Shown piece after piece: positions 1-8,271 of a stretch of 64,000 bases of DNA. Under the pieces are notes generated by a model. That model saw only the letters and a list, made by a program, of their open reading frames with translations. It made no database searches and was not told the DNA's origin. Source of the stretch: Anaerolineaceae bacterium (GTDB lineage Bacteria; Chloroflexota; Anaerolineae; Anaerolineales; Anaerolineaceae); assembly GCA_020845515.1 (NCBI GenBank), contig JADLFQ010000072.1:1-64000 (forward strand). Direction: 5' to 3'. Both the position numbers and the translations under genes were made by a program. Within the stretch, counting starts at the first letter, position 1. Each line of letters opens with the position of its first letter.

Positions 1-57
1 CCGGGGGGGGGCGGTTTGTTATGTTTGGGTTTTTGTGTGGGGGGGGGGGGGGGGGGG
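1..57. other. Poly-G contig end, probable artefact
   Basis: The first bases hold an 8-9 base G run and then a run of about 19 G, interrupted by T-rich sequence. This composition matches nothing else in the window and sits exactly at the sequence end, which is typical of low-quality read ends (poly-G calls) in an assembly. Any reading frame crossing it, including the apparent start of the first gene, should not be trusted. Confidence 0.75.
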
Positions 58-1625
58 CTGCCGCGCGTGTTCTCAAAGCAAACTTTTTGCAAAATCCCGG
101 CATGCTGGCGGCTTGCGGCGCGGGCGTTTTCTCTTTATTTTTGACGCTGTTCCAGTGGGTGATATTTCTCTTCCGCCTGCATGTCTTTGAACAACTCCCT
201 GGCTGGTACTGGCCTATCATCGTCAAGCCGGATTTTCCCCGTCATGCTGTACTGTTTGGCGTGTTTTTAGTGTTTTCACTGCTGATTGTGTTCCTCTTCC
301 GGCGGCGCCCACAGGCGGTTTTGCGAAATCTGCTGCTGATCAGTGTGCTGTTCATCGCCCTGCAATATGTTATCGGTTTTATGGAAGGGCGCGGGGCAGC
401 TTCGCTGGCAGATCGTTTCTTTCTTTCCTATCACAGGGTTTATATTGAAGAAGCTTGCAACACCGCGCTCTCCGCACGTCAGGCCGTTGCCAATTATGAA
501 AGTTTGTACCCTTCCATGTTCTTCCAAACCAAGCCTCCCGGCGTCTTGTGGGCGGCTTTTCAGATCAAACGAGCAGCCGCCCTGCCCGGCTTGTCCTCAC
601 TGCTTGAACGGCTATCCGTATCCTTGCCGCTCTCAGAAGACCTGCCCACGCTGGAATCCCCGGCCTGCCGGCACAGTATGGCGTTGGCGGTCTATACCTT
701 TCCGCTGCTGGCTGCTGCCACCATTTGGATTATGCACTGGTTTTCCCGCCGGGTCATTGGGGGCAAGGAAGCCTGGCAGATTGGCGCTTACAGCGCTCTC
801 CTGTTTGCGCTGGCGCCCAACATTGTGATGCTGGCGCTTTTCCCTGATCAGGTTTTTTACCCGTCCTTGTTTTTGCTGGCCGCAGGCGGCATCCTGGCTG
901 CAATGCGGAAACAATCCTTCTTTGCCTGCTTGAGCATGGGGGCGGTGCTGTATGGGGTGATCTTCCTAAGCTTTTCCATGCTGCCTTTATTAGCCCTGCC
1001 GGTACTGTATTTTGCCTGCACCCGCTGGCTTGAAAAAAATCCGGCTTGTATTTGGCCAGCCTTTAAAAAGACTTTGCTGCCGGCGGGTCTGGGCGGGCTG
1101 CTGTCGCTGCTGGCGTTTCGGCTTTTTCTGAATTATGATATTTTCACGCGCTACCAGCAGATGATGGCAACCCGCATCGAAGGGGATTTTTACACCCGGC
1201 TGGATATTCCCTTGACGGGTGAGGCGGTGTGGTTTGAAAAAGTTCGTCAGGCATGGCAGGCCGCGCTGTTGAATAATATTGAGCTGGCTGCCGCAATTGG
1301 GTTTCCGACTTTTATTTTCTTTGGCATCATGGGTGTGCGCAGCTTGGTGCGGGTCCTCCGCCGCATGCCGGATGAAAGTGCGGCGATTAACGCCAGCCTG
1401 TTTTTGGCATACGCGGCATTGAACGCGCTGCGCGTTGTATTGGGCGAAGCGGCGCGACTGTGGATGTTCTGGGTGCCTGTCATGGCGCTGTTGGCAGTGC
1501 AGTTCCTGCTGCCAGCCACCCGCCGCAGCCGCTGGTTTATGCCGCTGTTCATTGCCATTCAATTTGTCACCTTATTCCTCACCTACCAGTTTCAAGATTT
1601 CTGGATGCCGCAGTTGCTGCCCTGA
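21..1625 (+). CDS. Polytopic membrane protein, GT-C glycosyltransferase-like
   Basis: The frame encodes up to 534 residues with about ten hydrophobic segments separated by short basic loops, so it is an integral membrane protein. The large loop after the third segment and the overall layout resemble GT-C type glycosyltransferases or mannosyltransferases that use lipid-linked sugars, but I see no diagnostic motif, so the function is inference. The first 14 residues are encoded by the poly-G artefact; a more believable start is the ATG at 102, just before a strongly hydrophobic segment, or the gene is truncated at its 5' end. It ends cleanly at TGA 1623-1625. No operon partner can be seen upstream. 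Confidence 0.6.
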   Translation: MFGFLCGGGGGGAAARVLKANFLQNPGMLAACGAGVFSLFLTLFQWVIFLFRLHVFEQLPGWYWPIIVKPDFPRHAVLFGVFLVFSLLIVFLFRRRPQAVLRNLLLISVLFIALQYVIGFMEGRGAASLADRFFLSYHRVYIEEACNTALSARQAVANYESLYPSMFFQTKPPGVLWAAFQIKRAAALPGLSSLLERLSVSLPLSEDLPTLESPACRHSMALAVYTFPLLAAATIWIMHWFSRRVIGGKEAWQIGAYSALLFALAPNIVMLALFPDQVFYPSLFLLAAGGILAAMRKQSFFACLSMGAVLYGVIFLSFSMLPLLALPVLYFACTRWLEKNPACIWPAFKKTLLPAGLGGLLSLLAFRLFLNYDIFTRYQQMMATRIEGDFYTRLDIPLTGEAVWFEKVRQAWQAALLNNIELAAAIGFPTFIFFGIMGVRSLVRVLRRMPDESAAINASLFLAYAALNALRVVLGEAARLWMFWVPVMALLAVQFLLPATRRSRWFMPLFIAIQFVTLFLTYQFQDFWMPQLLP

Positions 1626-1656
1626 ACCCCAAATTGCCCAAACGATCAACCCGGCC

Positions 1657-1833
1657 ATGCCCTGGCAGACTCTGCCGGCGGGCTTCATCTTTTATTCGGG
1701 GGCAAATGGTGAATCTCCCCGCAAGTTTGGCGTATTGGCCTGGCGCACCCGACTCACCCCGCATTTTCTCCCGATGACCCTCCGGCTGTTTGAGAAATGG
1801 TGGGGAAATGCCGAAGATTTGAGGATCACATAA
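1657..1833 (+). CDS. Possible small ORF, unknown (58 aa)
   Basis: An ATG at 1657 opens 58 codons ending at TAA 1831-1833, between the membrane protein and the hydrolase. Third positions are G/C-rich, much as in the neighbouring genes, and the protein would be basic with aromatic residues (KWWG near its end). It has no clear ribosome binding site and I recognise no family. It could equally be the remnant of a longer gene's 3' end, since the same frame stays open upstream into the preceding gene. Low confidence. Confidence 0.25.
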   Translation: MPWQTLPAGFIFYSGANGESPRKFGVLAWRTRLTPHFLPMTLRLFEKWWGNAEDLRIT

Positions 1834-1904
1834 AAAGTCTTGTATTATGGGTTTGCAAAACGTTGGTTGCAAAATGCAGCTCTTTGTGCTAAACCAATAA
1901 GGAA

Positions 1905-2794
1905 ATGGAGACCTCTTTGGTGCAGACCGGGATATATTTTCGCTGGTTCGGCGTAGCAGGTTTTGAAGTTCAGGCTGCCGGGCATACCCTGCTGGTAGAC
2001 CCTTTTTTTACCCGCCCCCGTTCCGTAAAGTAATTATGGGCAGGGTGGCGCCGAATGAGGCGCTGGTGGCGCAATATATTTCAGGCGGCGATTATATTCT
2101 CGTCACCCATGCACATTACGATCACATCATGGACGTGCCCCCTGCGGCGGAAAAAACCGGCGCGGTGGTGTTGGGCTCTGCCAATACTTGCGCGCTTTTG
2201 GAAATCTGCGGCCTCCCGCCGGAACGCCTGCAAACTATTTGCGCCGGCGACCGCGTTGAGTTGGGGCCTTTTCAGGTCGAGGTGTTTTCTTCACAGCATA
2301 TTCGCATGCCGGCTATCTACCGCCCGGGGCCGCTGCGTGCTTTGCTCCGGCCGCCGCTGCGCTTGCGCGACTACCGCATGGATGTGAGTTTCTCATTCCG
2401 AATTGAAGTTGATGGGCTGCACATCCTGTTGTGGGGTGGGCAGGACGTTGATGGCGCACAGCCGGCTGATGTCTTGCTGACGTATTTTATGTCCAACCCC
2501 TCTTTTTACCGAGAGTTGATGAGGAAAGTGCGCCCTGCGCTGGCAGTTCCGCTGCACTGGGACAACCTCTTCCGCCCGCTGACGCGCCCGCTGCGCCCCT
2601 CCTGGAGACCGCCCAGGCTGGGGTTTCCTATGTGGCTGCGCGCCCGCCCGCAGGAATTTGCGCGGATGGTCGCCCGCAGCTCTGTTCGCGCGCAGGTGTT
2701 GATTCCGACAATTTTTCAATCCTATGATTTTGCGGCAATTGTGCGCCGCAATGAAGAAGGAAACGGCGCAGAGAAAGCGCTTGATGGAGGGTAA
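1905..2794 (+). pseudogene. MBL-fold metal-dependent hydrolase, frameshifted
   Basis: Two overlapping-in-homology frames together make one metallo-beta-lactamase-fold hydrolase of the UlaG/RomA-like type. The 5' part starts at ATG 1905 and reads ...HTLLVDPFFTRPR before a TAA at 2031. The 3' part, in a different frame, continues with RKVIMGRVAPNEALV and the metal motif THAHYDHIMDVP. Joining them needs one extra base in the CCCCC run at 2015-2019, which would give DPFFTRPPFRKV, the expected family sequence. Later metal-binding positions (VFSSQHIRMP, and an LHWDN near the C-terminus) are intact. Either a homopolymer sequencing error or a genuine recent mutation; an annotation starting at the ATG at 2036 would miss the N-terminal beta strand and the conserved DPFF segment. 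The stop overlaps the next gene's leader by a two-base gap. Confidence 0.8.
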
Positions 2795-2795
2795 G

Positions 2796-3662
2796 ATGAT
2801 GGATGTTAAAAAACTCCCTGCCGGGGTGAGGATTGGCGCGGTGCACCTGACCGCCCCTGGTTTGGAACGTTCCATACGATTTTATCGGGATAAGCTGGGC
2901 ATGCGCCTGATCCGCGAGACCTCCGGCGGCGAAGCCTGGCTGGGAACGGGAGGTGAGGCGTTGGTCGTTCTGCACGAGAACCCGACTGCGCGCAGAGCGC
3001 GGGGCACAACCGGTCTGTATCATTTTGCGGTTTTGCTGCCTTCACGCCAAGACCTCGCGCTGGTGTTGGTGCACCTCAGTGAACAGGATGTTTCCCTGCA
3101 AGGGGTGGGTGATCACGGCGTCAGCGAAGCGCTTTATCTGGCGGACATGGACGGCAACGGCATTGAACTGTACGCGGACCGCCCGCGGGCGGCCTGGCCG
3201 CGCGACGGGCATGGCGACCTTCGGATGGTCACTGATCCGGTGGATATTGACGGCCTGATCGCCGAGCTGGGGGAAACACCTCCTCCCTGGCAGGGGCTGC
3301 CCGCCGCGACGCGTATCGGACATATTCACCTTCAGGTTGCCAACCTTCCGGCTGCAGAAGCTTTTTATAGCGGTATAGTCGGACTCGACCTGGTGCAGCG
3401 GCTGGGCGCTTCGGCGGCCTTCTTTTCAGTTGGAGGCTACCATCATCATGTGGCGGTCAACACCTGGGCGGGTGTTGGCGCGCCGCCCCCGCCGCCGGAC
3501 AGCACCGGTTTGTGCTGGTTTGAACTGCACCTGCCGGATGCAGAGGCGCTTTCGCAAGTACGGGAGCGCATCGAACAGGCTGGTTTGCCGCTGCAAGAGC
3601 AAGAGGGCGGCTGGCTTGTCCGTGACCCTTCACAAAACGGGGTGTTATTAACAACCGCGTAG
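2796..3662 (+). CDS. Two-domain VOC family ring-cleavage dioxygenase (CatE-like)
   Basis: The protein is 288 residues and contains two vicinal-oxygen-chelate (glyoxalase/bleomycin resistance/extradiol dioxygenase) modules in tandem. The first begins GAVHLTAPGLERSIRFYR and has DMDGNGIELYADRP near its end; the second begins GHIHLQVANLPAAEAFYS and includes a His-rich YHHHVAVNT. This layout is that of CatE/YfiE-type catechol-2,3-dioxygenase-like proteins, which bind a divalent metal through His and Glu residues. The substrate cannot be read from sequence. I chose ATG 2796, preceded by GGAGG at 2786-2790, rather than the upstream ATG inside the hydrolase gene. Only one base separates the preceding stop from this start, so the two genes are probably co-transcribed. 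Confidence 0.8.
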   Translation: MMDVKKLPAGVRIGAVHLTAPGLERSIRFYRDKLGMRLIRETSGGEAWLGTGGEALVVLHENPTARRARGTTGLYHFAVLLPSRQDLALVLVHLSEQDVSLQGVGDHGVSEALYLADMDGNGIELYADRPRAAWPRDGHGDLRMVTDPVDIDGLIAELGETPPPWQGLPAATRIGHIHLQVANLPAAEAFYSGIVGLDLVQRLGASAAFFSVGGYHHHVAVNTWAGVGAPPPPPDSTGLCWFELHLPDAEALSQVRERIEQAGLPLQEQEGGWLVRDPSQNGVLLTTA

Positions 3663-3677
3663 CAATCCAGATATAAT
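3648..3677 (+). promoter_or_regulatory. Candidate promoter giving a leaderless mRNA
   Basis: TTAACA (3648-3653), an 18-base spacer and TATAAT (3672-3677). Only six bases lie between the -10 box and the ATG at 3684, so the expected transcription start coincides with the start codon. It lies at the end of the preceding coding region. No Shine-Dalgarno sequence precedes this ATG, which fits. Confidence 0.5.
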
Positions 3678-3683
3678 ATTGCT

Positions 3684-4079
3684 ATGGGACGTTTTGCAGA
3701 CCTACGCATGGATTCCAGTTACCGGCAGGCTTTCTGGATGCAAAATGTCGGCTTGGTGCAGTCTTTGCTGGCGGATGTTAACGCTGATCTGATGGACAAC
3801 CAGGGCATGGTCTCTGCGGATGTGCAGTCTTCCCAAGATAGTGCCTTTCCCCATCTCACTCCTCCCAGCCTCAGCCTGACTTTTCACCATCCCAAGGGGA
3901 CGCCCGGTTCGATCTCTGTGTGCGTTGCCCCGGACGGCGCTGCGCTGCGGCTGCGCGCCGCGGTGCGCGAATCGGCTGTCTTATGGCGGGATGTGTCAGA
4001 GAACGAACTTGAAGCCGCGATGCGTTCGGCGCTGGCCTGGCTGATTGATCAGGGTGTGCTTGAGTCGTGGCTGCGGTGA
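3684..4079 (+). CDS. Conserved-looking small protein of unknown function
   Basis: 131 residues, no signal peptide or membrane segment. I recognise no family. The middle (SLSLTFHHPKGTPGSI) and the following alternating hydrophobic/charged segment suggest beta strands, and the C-terminal 40 residues (ELEAAMRSALAWLIDQGVL) are an amphipathic helix. It starts at an ATG that sits seven bases after a good TATAAT, with no ribosome binding site, so the mRNA is probably leaderless. It is separated from the kinase gene by 84 bases and could be a stand-alone transcript. Confidence 0.55.
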   Translation: MGRFADLRMDSSYRQAFWMQNVGLVQSLLADVNADLMDNQGMVSADVQSSQDSAFPHLTPPSLSLTFHHPKGTPGSISVCVAPDGAALRLRAAVRESAVLWRDVSENELEAAMRSALAWLIDQGVLESWLR

Positions 4080-4163
4080 TTGGAGTGACTGGATTCAGAT
4101 TATGCTCACCCTTTTATCGGTTGACCTCAAGTTTGCAGTTGTTGGAATGAGTAGGCCCCTTAA

Positions 4164-6737
4164 ATGTCTCAAATTTTAATCCTGGATAATGATTCATCCG
4201 ATCAGCAAATTCTTTCATCAATGCTCATAAAAAACGGCTATGAAGTGATCGGGTGTGAAGATTTTGAAAATACAATAGCAGATGTTTTGAGTTTTGCCCT
4301 TTCTCCTGATTTAATCTTACTGGCTGCCTCATCTTCTCATTGGGATGCTTATGAGCTTTGTCGTCAGATAAAGTCTCAAAGAGGTGCTGGCAGTATTCCA
4401 GTCATTTTGATTTATCCATCGAAAACAGACAGCTTTATTGAACAAGGTTTTGAAGCAGGTGCGGTTGATTACCTTGTGAAGCCATTTATTCGGCAAGAAG
4501 TGCTGGCGCGATTGCAAGCCTGTATTGCTTTGAATGAACTGGATTGTGGTTCCTTTAATACAGTAAAGAACAGCTTGAGTCACCAGGATGTGGTCGAACA
4601 TCAAGATGTACTTGAAGAATTGATCCAGAAACGCACCACTGAGCTTATAGAAGTCAATCGGACGCTTGGAGCGCAGATTGCTGAACGACAGCGAGTAGAA
4701 CAAGAGTTACAAGAACAACGTTCGTTCCTCCGGCTGATTATTGATACCATTCCTTTTTACATTTTTGCCAGAGACCGCCAGGGTGTGTTCACGCTTGTCA
4801 ACGAGGCGGTTGCCGGTATTTACAATACGACGGTTGAGAAGATCGTAGGGCAGAATTATGCTGATTTCAATCCTGATGGCGATCAAGTAGAACGTTTTCG
4901 TCGTCAGGACCTTCAGATCCTGGATAATCTTCATGAAATTCGCGTAAATGAAGAGCATTTTACTTTTAATGTGGTTCAGAAGACCCGCTGGCTGCAAATT
5001 GTAAAGCGCCCTATCATCGCCCCAGATGGGCAAGCAAACCAAGTACTGGCTGTGATGGCAGACATCACAGAGTTAAAAGAAACCGAGCTGGCACTTCGGG
5101 AAAGTGAGGAACGTTTCAGGCTGGCATTTGAAGGCGGCCCACTGGGCATGTTTCTGGTGGATAAAGACTTAAGGTTGTTCAAGGTTAATCAATCGCTTTG
5201 TGAGATGTTGGGGTACGATGAACAGGAAATAACTGGGGATTCCGTATTAGACCTGTCTTTACCGGAAGATGTCGAGGGAGACCGACAAGCAATACAGGAA
5301 TTGCTGGATGGGCAACGGGAAGAAATTAATACCGAAAAACGTTATCTTTCCAGACAGGGTGAGATTATTTGGGCAAACTTTACCGCGAAGCTGATCCGTA
5401 ATACGGACGGCGCGCCGCTGTATGTGCTCGGTATGGTGGTGGATATTACCCCCCGAAAACATACGGAAGAAGAACTGCAAAAGCACCGTGAACATCTTGA
5501 GGCGCTGGTTGAACAGAGGACGCAGGAGTTATCCATCCGAAATCAAGAGCTTGAAATGGAAATCCTGGAGCGGAAAAAGGCAGAGCTGGCTGAGCGGGAG
5601 CAGCGTGCTTTGGCGGAAGCATTAAGTGACACCGCAGCCCGACTTAACAGTACGTTGGATTTAGATCATTTACTGGATCTAATTCTTGCAAATATTGAGC
5701 AGGTGGCGCCGCATGATGCGGCCCAGGTCCTCTTGGTGGAGCAGGATATTGTGCGGGTTGTGCGGCAGAAAAAATATTTCGAAGACGAAAAAGCGGAATC
5801 GGCTCTCCCGACAAGTTTTTCATTGGATGAGTTTCATGATCTTCAAGAGATGGTCAGAAGCGGCAATCCTTATGCTGCGCCAAATGTCATCAACGTGTCC
5901 AGGCATATCATGCCAATGAGGATGAAATGGGTGCATTCCTATGTGGGAGCGCCCATGAAATTTGGCAACAAGATCATTGGTTTTTTGTGTTTGTTTAGCT
6001 CCAAACCGGAATTTCTAGGACCAAAGCATGGTGAGAACTTACAAGCCTTTGCAAATCAGGCTTCCATTGCTATTCGGAATGCGGGATTGTATGAGCAGCA
6101 ACGCGAACTGGCAGCTTTGGAAGAAAGGCAACGCCTGGCTCGCGAGATGCACGATGCGGTCAGTCAAATTTTGTTCTCGGCTTGCTTGAAAGCTGAGACG
6201 CTGTCAATTTTGTGGAAGCGGGACCCGGATCGGGCTTTGCAAAGCCTGTCGGATTTATATCGTCTTAATCGGGGAGCGCTTGCCGAAATGAGGAACTTGC
6301 TGGTTGAGCTTCGCCCGCAAGCCCTCATCAGCGCTGATTTGGGCGATTTGATCCGTCAACTGGCAGATAGTGTTGCAGGCCGTACTCGTATAGATACAAC
6401 AGTTCATGTTGAAGGCAGGAACCCGCTGCCTGCGGAAGTTCAAATTGCTTTTTTCCGTATTGCACAAGAAGCGCTTAATAATATTGAAAAACATGCCTGT
6501 GCCTCCCAGGCGCAGATTACACTGGACAATCAAGGTGAAAGCGTTTTTCTTCGAATAGTGGATAATGGTTGTGGTTTTGACCGTGATCAGTTGCAGTCCG
6601 AGCGTCTGGGAATGAATATTATGCTTGAGAGGGCTGAAGCTATCCATGCAAAGTTAAACGTCAAAAGTCAGTTGGGAGAAGGCACCCTCATAGAGATTCT
6701 ATGGAAAAATATTTCTCCGACAGAGGGTGGGGAGTGA
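4164..6737 (+). CDS. Hybrid PAS/GAF sensor histidine kinase (NarL-type partner)
   Basis: 857 residues, no membrane segment, so a cytosolic sensor. Domain order: receiver-like (about 3-120), coiled coil, PAS (about 185-300), PAS with PAC (about 310-430), coiled coil, GAF (about 490-640), HisKA_3 dimerisation domain with His663 in AREMHDAVSQ, and a HATPase_c domain (VDNGCGFD, LGMNIMLERA). This is the layout of kinases that phosphorylate LuxR/NarL-type regulators. The N-terminal receiver is degenerate: the aspartate that accepts phosphate is replaced by alanine (Ala54 in LILLAASSS) and the conserved Thr/Ser by Tyr, although the Lys in LVKPF is kept. It therefore cannot be phosphorylated in the usual way and probably has a docking role. 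The stop overlaps the start of the response regulator by one base. Confidence 0.9.
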   Translation: MSQILILDNDSSDQQILSSMLIKNGYEVIGCEDFENTIADVLSFALSPDLILLAASSSHWDAYELCRQIKSQRGAGSIPVILIYPSKTDSFIEQGFEAGAVDYLVKPFIRQEVLARLQACIALNELDCGSFNTVKNSLSHQDVVEHQDVLEELIQKRTTELIEVNRTLGAQIAERQRVEQELQEQRSFLRLIIDTIPFYIFARDRQGVFTLVNEAVAGIYNTTVEKIVGQNYADFNPDGDQVERFRRQDLQILDNLHEIRVNEEHFTFNVVQKTRWLQIVKRPIIAPDGQANQVLAVMADITELKETELALRESEERFRLAFEGGPLGMFLVDKDLRLFKVNQSLCEMLGYDEQEITGDSVLDLSLPEDVEGDRQAIQELLDGQREEINTEKRYLSRQGEIIWANFTAKLIRNTDGAPLYVLGMVVDITPRKHTEEELQKHREHLEALVEQRTQELSIRNQELEMEILERKKAELAEREQRALAEALSDTAARLNSTLDLDHLLDLILANIEQVAPHDAAQVLLVEQDIVRVVRQKKYFEDEKAESALPTSFSLDEFHDLQEMVRSGNPYAAPNVINVSRHIMPMRMKWVHSYVGAPMKFGNKIIGFLCLFSSKPEFLGPKHGENLQAFANQASIAIRNAGLYEQQRELAALEERQRLAREMHDAVSQILFSACLKAETLSILWKRDPDRALQSLSDLYRLNRGALAEMRNLLVELRPQALISADLGDLIRQLADSVAGRTRIDTTVHVEGRNPLPAEVQIAFFRIAQEALNNIEKHACASQAQITLDNQGESVFLRIVDNGCGFDRDQLQSERLGMNIMLERAEAIHAKLNVKSQLGEGTLIEILWKNISPTEGGE

Positions 6738-7381
6738 TGGTGGTGGAACAATATCCCATTCGAGTATTGATTGTAGATGACCATTTGATGGTTCGTCATG
6801 GTTTGGTTGATTTCATTGATGTGTTTGACGATCTGGAATTGGTGGGGCAAGCAGCTAATGGCGAAGAGGCCATCCGGCTTTGCCAAACTCTTCAACCGGA
6901 TATAGTTTTAATGGATTTGGTGATGCCGGTAATGGATGGGATCACTGCAACCAAAAAAATCATCCAGCAATTCCCAAAGGTTCGAGTGATTGCATTAACC
7001 ACCTTTCAGGATGATCAACTGGTCAAAGAGGCTTTGGAAGCCGGTGCAACGAGTTTTTTACACAAGAATATCAGTGTTTATGAATTGGGAGACGCCATCC
7101 GCAAAGCATTTAAAGGCCAGCCTGCTCTCTCTCCCGAAGCGACTCGTTCTTTGATCGGCACCATGACAAAAGGGTATCTGTTCGAGGTATCCTTCACGCC
7201 CCGCGAACGTGAAGTTTTGGGCTATATGGTTGCTGGGTACAGCAATCCAAAGATTGCGAGCGAGTTAAGTTTATCCCTCCCGACGGTTAAAACCCATGTC
7301 AGCAATATTCTTTCCAAATTGGGGGTAAGCAGCCGTACAGAGGCAGTTGCCCTGGCGTTAAAACATAAGCTGATTTCCTGA
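6737..7381 (+). CDS. LuxR/NarL-family response regulator
   Basis: 214 residues from ATG 6737, which overlaps the kinase stop codon (TGATG) and follows a G-rich ribosome binding site; the upstream ATG at 6701 lies inside the kinase gene and adds non-family sequence. Receiver domain (8-125) with acidic pair Asp14-Asp15, phosphoacceptor Asp60 in VLMDLVMP, Thr in IALTTF and Lys in LHKN. The C-terminal LuxR-type helix-turn-helix (about 148-210) contains TPREREVLGYMVAGYS and PTVKTHVSNILSKL. Translational coupling makes it the cognate partner of the kinase. Target genes are unknown; the importer genes downstream are the natural candidates. Confidence 0.92.
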   Translation: MVVEQYPIRVLIVDDHLMVRHGLVDFIDVFDDLELVGQAANGEEAIRLCQTLQPDIVLMDLVMPVMDGITATKKIIQQFPKVRVIALTTFQDDQLVKEALEAGATSFLHKNISVYELGDAIRKAFKGQPALSPEATRSLIGTMTKGYLFEVSFTPREREVLGYMVAGYSNPKIASELSLSLPTVKTHVSNILSKLGVSSRTEAVALALKHKLIS

Positions 7382-7432
7382 GCCTGGCTCATACCATCGG
7401 CTGATATAAATTTCATACCATCGTTTCCTGCC

Positions 7433-7463
7433 ACCTCCCGATATCATCGGGAGGTTTATTCTT
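7433..7463 (+). terminator. Rho-independent terminator after the two-component pair
   Basis: A perfect 10-bp stem, ACCTCCCGAT (7433-7442) and ATCGGGAGGT (7446-7455), with a three-base loop and the T-rich tail TTATTCTTT. It sits 50 bases after the response regulator stop. Confidence 0.75.
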
Positions 7464-7508
7464 TAAAATTGAGGCAAATGGTGACCATTCTCAAGAAATC
7501 GAGATTCT

Positions 7509-7913
7509 GTGACTGATTTGGCCGTGATAAGGTTGCTGCTTGTTGTTGACCATTTTCTGGTAAGACAAGAGCTTGCAGCTTTTCTTGACATTCAAGAAGG
7601 TCTGAAAGTGGTGGGGCAGACGGATAACGGCGCCGAGGCATTAGAATTGCTCTCGAAGCTCAAGCCCGATGTTGTGGTGATAGACCTTAAATTGCCGGGC
7701 ATGGATGGAGTTGCCACTGGACAAGCGATCTTACGGCAATCGGCCTCCACCAGGGTTGTGTTGCTCACGAACCTGGAAGACGAAGAACGTTATGTTGAAG
7801 CGCTGCGAACAAAGGCGTTCGTATGTCTGCCCAAGTACGGTGGCAGGGATTTACTTAAAGCCATTCGTTCTGATGCTGATTACGACCTGGTGGGTGATCG
7901 GAAGGGAATGTAA
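7509..7913 (+). CDS. Stand-alone receiver-domain protein, partly degenerate
   Basis: 134 residues covering only a CheY-like receiver fold, without an output domain. The phosphoacceptor Asp59 (VVIDLKLPGMDG), the Thr in VLLTNLED and the Lys in CLPKYGG are present, but the first residue of the usual acidic pair is Val13 (VVDHFLVR instead of VDDH), which should weaken Mg2+ binding. The closest relative in sequence style is the receiver of the preceding LuxR regulator, so it may have arisen by duplication and loss of the helix-turn-helix. The GTG start has a weak ribosome binding site. Possibly a phosphate sink or competitor for the adjacent kinase (inference). Confidence 0.75.
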   Translation: MTDLAVIRLLLVVDHFLVRQELAAFLDIQEGLKVVGQTDNGAEALELLSKLKPDVVVIDLKLPGMDGVATGQAILRQSASTRVVLLTNLEDEERYVEALRTKAFVCLPKYGGRDLLKAIRSDADYDLVGDRKGM

Positions 7914-7953
7914 TTCCAAATAAGATTGATATTCTTAATAAGGAGAGAGAATT

Positions 7954-8271
7954 ATGATGGATGACGAATACGTTGAAGTGAGTTTTGAGGAAGAGGTTGG
8001 TTATGATGTGATTGCAAAGGTCGTCAGCCAAACGGGACGCTGCGCGGCCGGATATCAAGTGGGAGACGAGATCGCCTTTTGCGGCCAATCCATTGATGGC
8101 AAAATATGCACAATTGCACTCTATGCCCTCCTGCCGCGTGTTTTCGCGCTTAAGTATGGCGCCGAATTTCCCTGGGCGAAGGACAAGGATGTCTCTCATC
8201 ATGCCTGCCCCGATCCGAAAAATCCAGTTGTTTTTGAAATTCGCCGCTACCGCGAAGGAAGACCAAAGTAA
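7954..8271 (+). CDS. TIGR04076 family protein
   Basis: 105 residues with the features of the TIGR04076 family: a central VGDEIAFCGQSIDGKICTIALYALLPRVFALKYG-like region (quoted here in parts: VGDEIAFCG, CTIALYALLP) and a C-terminal CPDPKNPVVFEI. Family members are small cytosolic proteins of unknown function, often beside oxidoreductases or metal-related genes; the three cysteines here could bind a metal. AAGGAG lies upstream of the start. The stop is followed directly by the next ATG (TAAATG), so it is co-translated with the dehydrogenase-like gene. Confidence 0.7.
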   Translation: MMDDEYVEVSFEEEVGYDVIAKVVSQTGRCAAGYQVGDEIAFCGQSIDGKICTIALYALLPRVFALKYGAEFPWAKDKDVSHHACPDPKNPVVFEIRRYREGRPK

